From the NCBI GenBank assembly GCA_003159055.1, contig PMLH01000137.1, positions 1-6,017 of the forward strand: 6,017 nucleotides of DNA, read 5' to 3'. This stretch comes from Myxococcales bacterium. GTDB lineage: Bacteria; Myxococcota; Polyangia; Fen-1088. The position numbers and the translations under genes were made by a program. Of the stretch, positions 5,607 through 6,017 are shown piece by piece. The notes beneath the pieces are model-generated. The model made no database searches. It saw only the letters and a program-made list of their open reading frames with translations, and was not told where the DNA came from. Each line of letters opens with the position of its first letter. Position 1 is the first letter of the stretch.

Positions 5607-6017
5607 ATGAGCAGCCACGGTGAATTCGACGCGCCCGCGGGCGTGACCCTGGCCGCGGCCTTGCGCGAGCGCATGCCCGAGCGAAGCTGGCGTCAGGTGC
5701 GCGAGCTCTGCGCTTCGGGCAAGGTGACGGTTGACGGGGAAAAGGTGGTCGAGTCAGCCCGGCGCCTTGCGGGCGGCGAGAAGATCGCCTGGAACATGGG
5801 CAAGCCCGACCTGCGGCGGCGCGTGCTGCGGCCGGGGTTCCGCATCGTGTTCGAGGACGGCCACTTGGTGGTGATCGAAAAGCCCGAGGGTGTGTCGACC
5901 GTGCCCTACGACCGCAAGGAGACCGGAACCGCCCTGGACTTGATTCGCGACGCGTGGCGGGCGCAGGGCAAGCGCGCCACGGTCACGCCGCTGTACACGG
6001 TTCATCGCATCGACAAG
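5607..6017 (+). CDS. RluA-type RNA pseudouridine synthase, 3' truncated
   Basis: The first 137 codons of a pseudouridine synthase; no stop occurs before the window ends. These enzymes isomerise specific uridines in rRNA or tRNA. Residues about 12-58 look like an S4 RNA-binding domain (RQVRELCASGKVTVDGEKV). The synthase fold begins with FEDGHLVVIEKPEGVSTVP (about 86-104), the usual first signature of the RluA group. The window ends on VHRIDK, the start of the HR(I/L)D-x-x-T/S-G motif, so D136 is the expected catalytic aspartate. The ATG at 5607 is the only start codon after an in-frame TGA at 5547; a short GGAA at 5601 is the only ribosome-site-like sequence nearby. Which of RluA, RluC or RluD it resembles most, and its target uridine, cannot be told from this fragment. 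Confidence 0.88.
   Translation, partial: MSSHGEFDAPAGVTLAAALRERMPERSWRQVRELCASGKVTVDGEKVVESARRLAGGEKIAWNMGKPDLRRRVLRPGFRIVFEDGHLVVIEKPEGVSTVPYDRKETGTALDLIRDAWRAQGKRATVTPLYTVHRIDK

Overview
The window is GC-rich, densely coding bacterial DNA from a diderm (Gram-negative-type) organism. Three products are predicted to sit in or on the outer membrane: two beta-barrels with a C-terminal phenylalanine and one lipoprotein. The lineage hints are mixed. The Cys-rich spacer of the lipoprotein (a C-x5-C-x5-C-x4-C pattern), its regular PQQ-like propeller, and the Lys/Ala/Asp- and Pro/Tyr-rich outer-membrane protein resemble Myxococcota (former Deltaproteobacteria). The truncated alginate-export-type barrel at the left edge, and the palindromic repeat after it, resemble what I recall from Verrucomicrobiota-like genomes. 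I therefore place it only as probably Myxococcota-like, possibly from an uncultivated lineage.

Layout from left to right. At 2-733 (+) lies the 3' end of an alginate-export-type outer-membrane barrel, followed by a short hairpin and a nested inverted repeat at 781-838. At 900-2631 (+) is a two-gene unit: a phenylacetate-CoA ligase (paaK) and a tandem-ACT-domain protein whose Shine-Dalgarno overlaps the paaK stop codon. Only 12 bases separate this unit from a convergent minus-strand block, 5481 down to 2644. In transcription order that block holds a MazG-like/dCTP pyrophosphatase (5134-5481), an outer-membrane beta-barrel with a low-complexity periplasmic or exposed region (4087-5055), and a lipoprotein with an eight-bladed PQQ-like beta-propeller (2644-3975). 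A near-consensus sigma-54 (-24/-12) element lies just upstream of the barrel gene. It suggests that the barrel and the lipoprotein may be transcribed apart from the pyrophosphatase. At 5607-6017 (+), diverging from the pyrophosphatase, is the 5' part of an RluA-type pseudouridine synthase. It is cut by the window edge right at its catalytic HRID motif.

How the genes fit together. PaaK and the ACT protein form a tight pair, plausibly for activation of aryl acetates with an amino-acid-sensing partner. The barrel and the propeller lipoprotein are plausible envelope partners, but this is inferred only from adjacency and predicted location. The pyrophosphatase (nucleotide-pool cleaning) and the pseudouridine synthase (RNA modification) are housekeeping genes. 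I saw no tRNA, rRNA, CRISPR array, transposase or phage gene, and no clearly novel multi-gene system. The most unusual items are the nested inverted repeat, the 120-bp-period propeller repeats, the sigma-54-like site and a long A/T-flanked stem-loop between the divergent genes.
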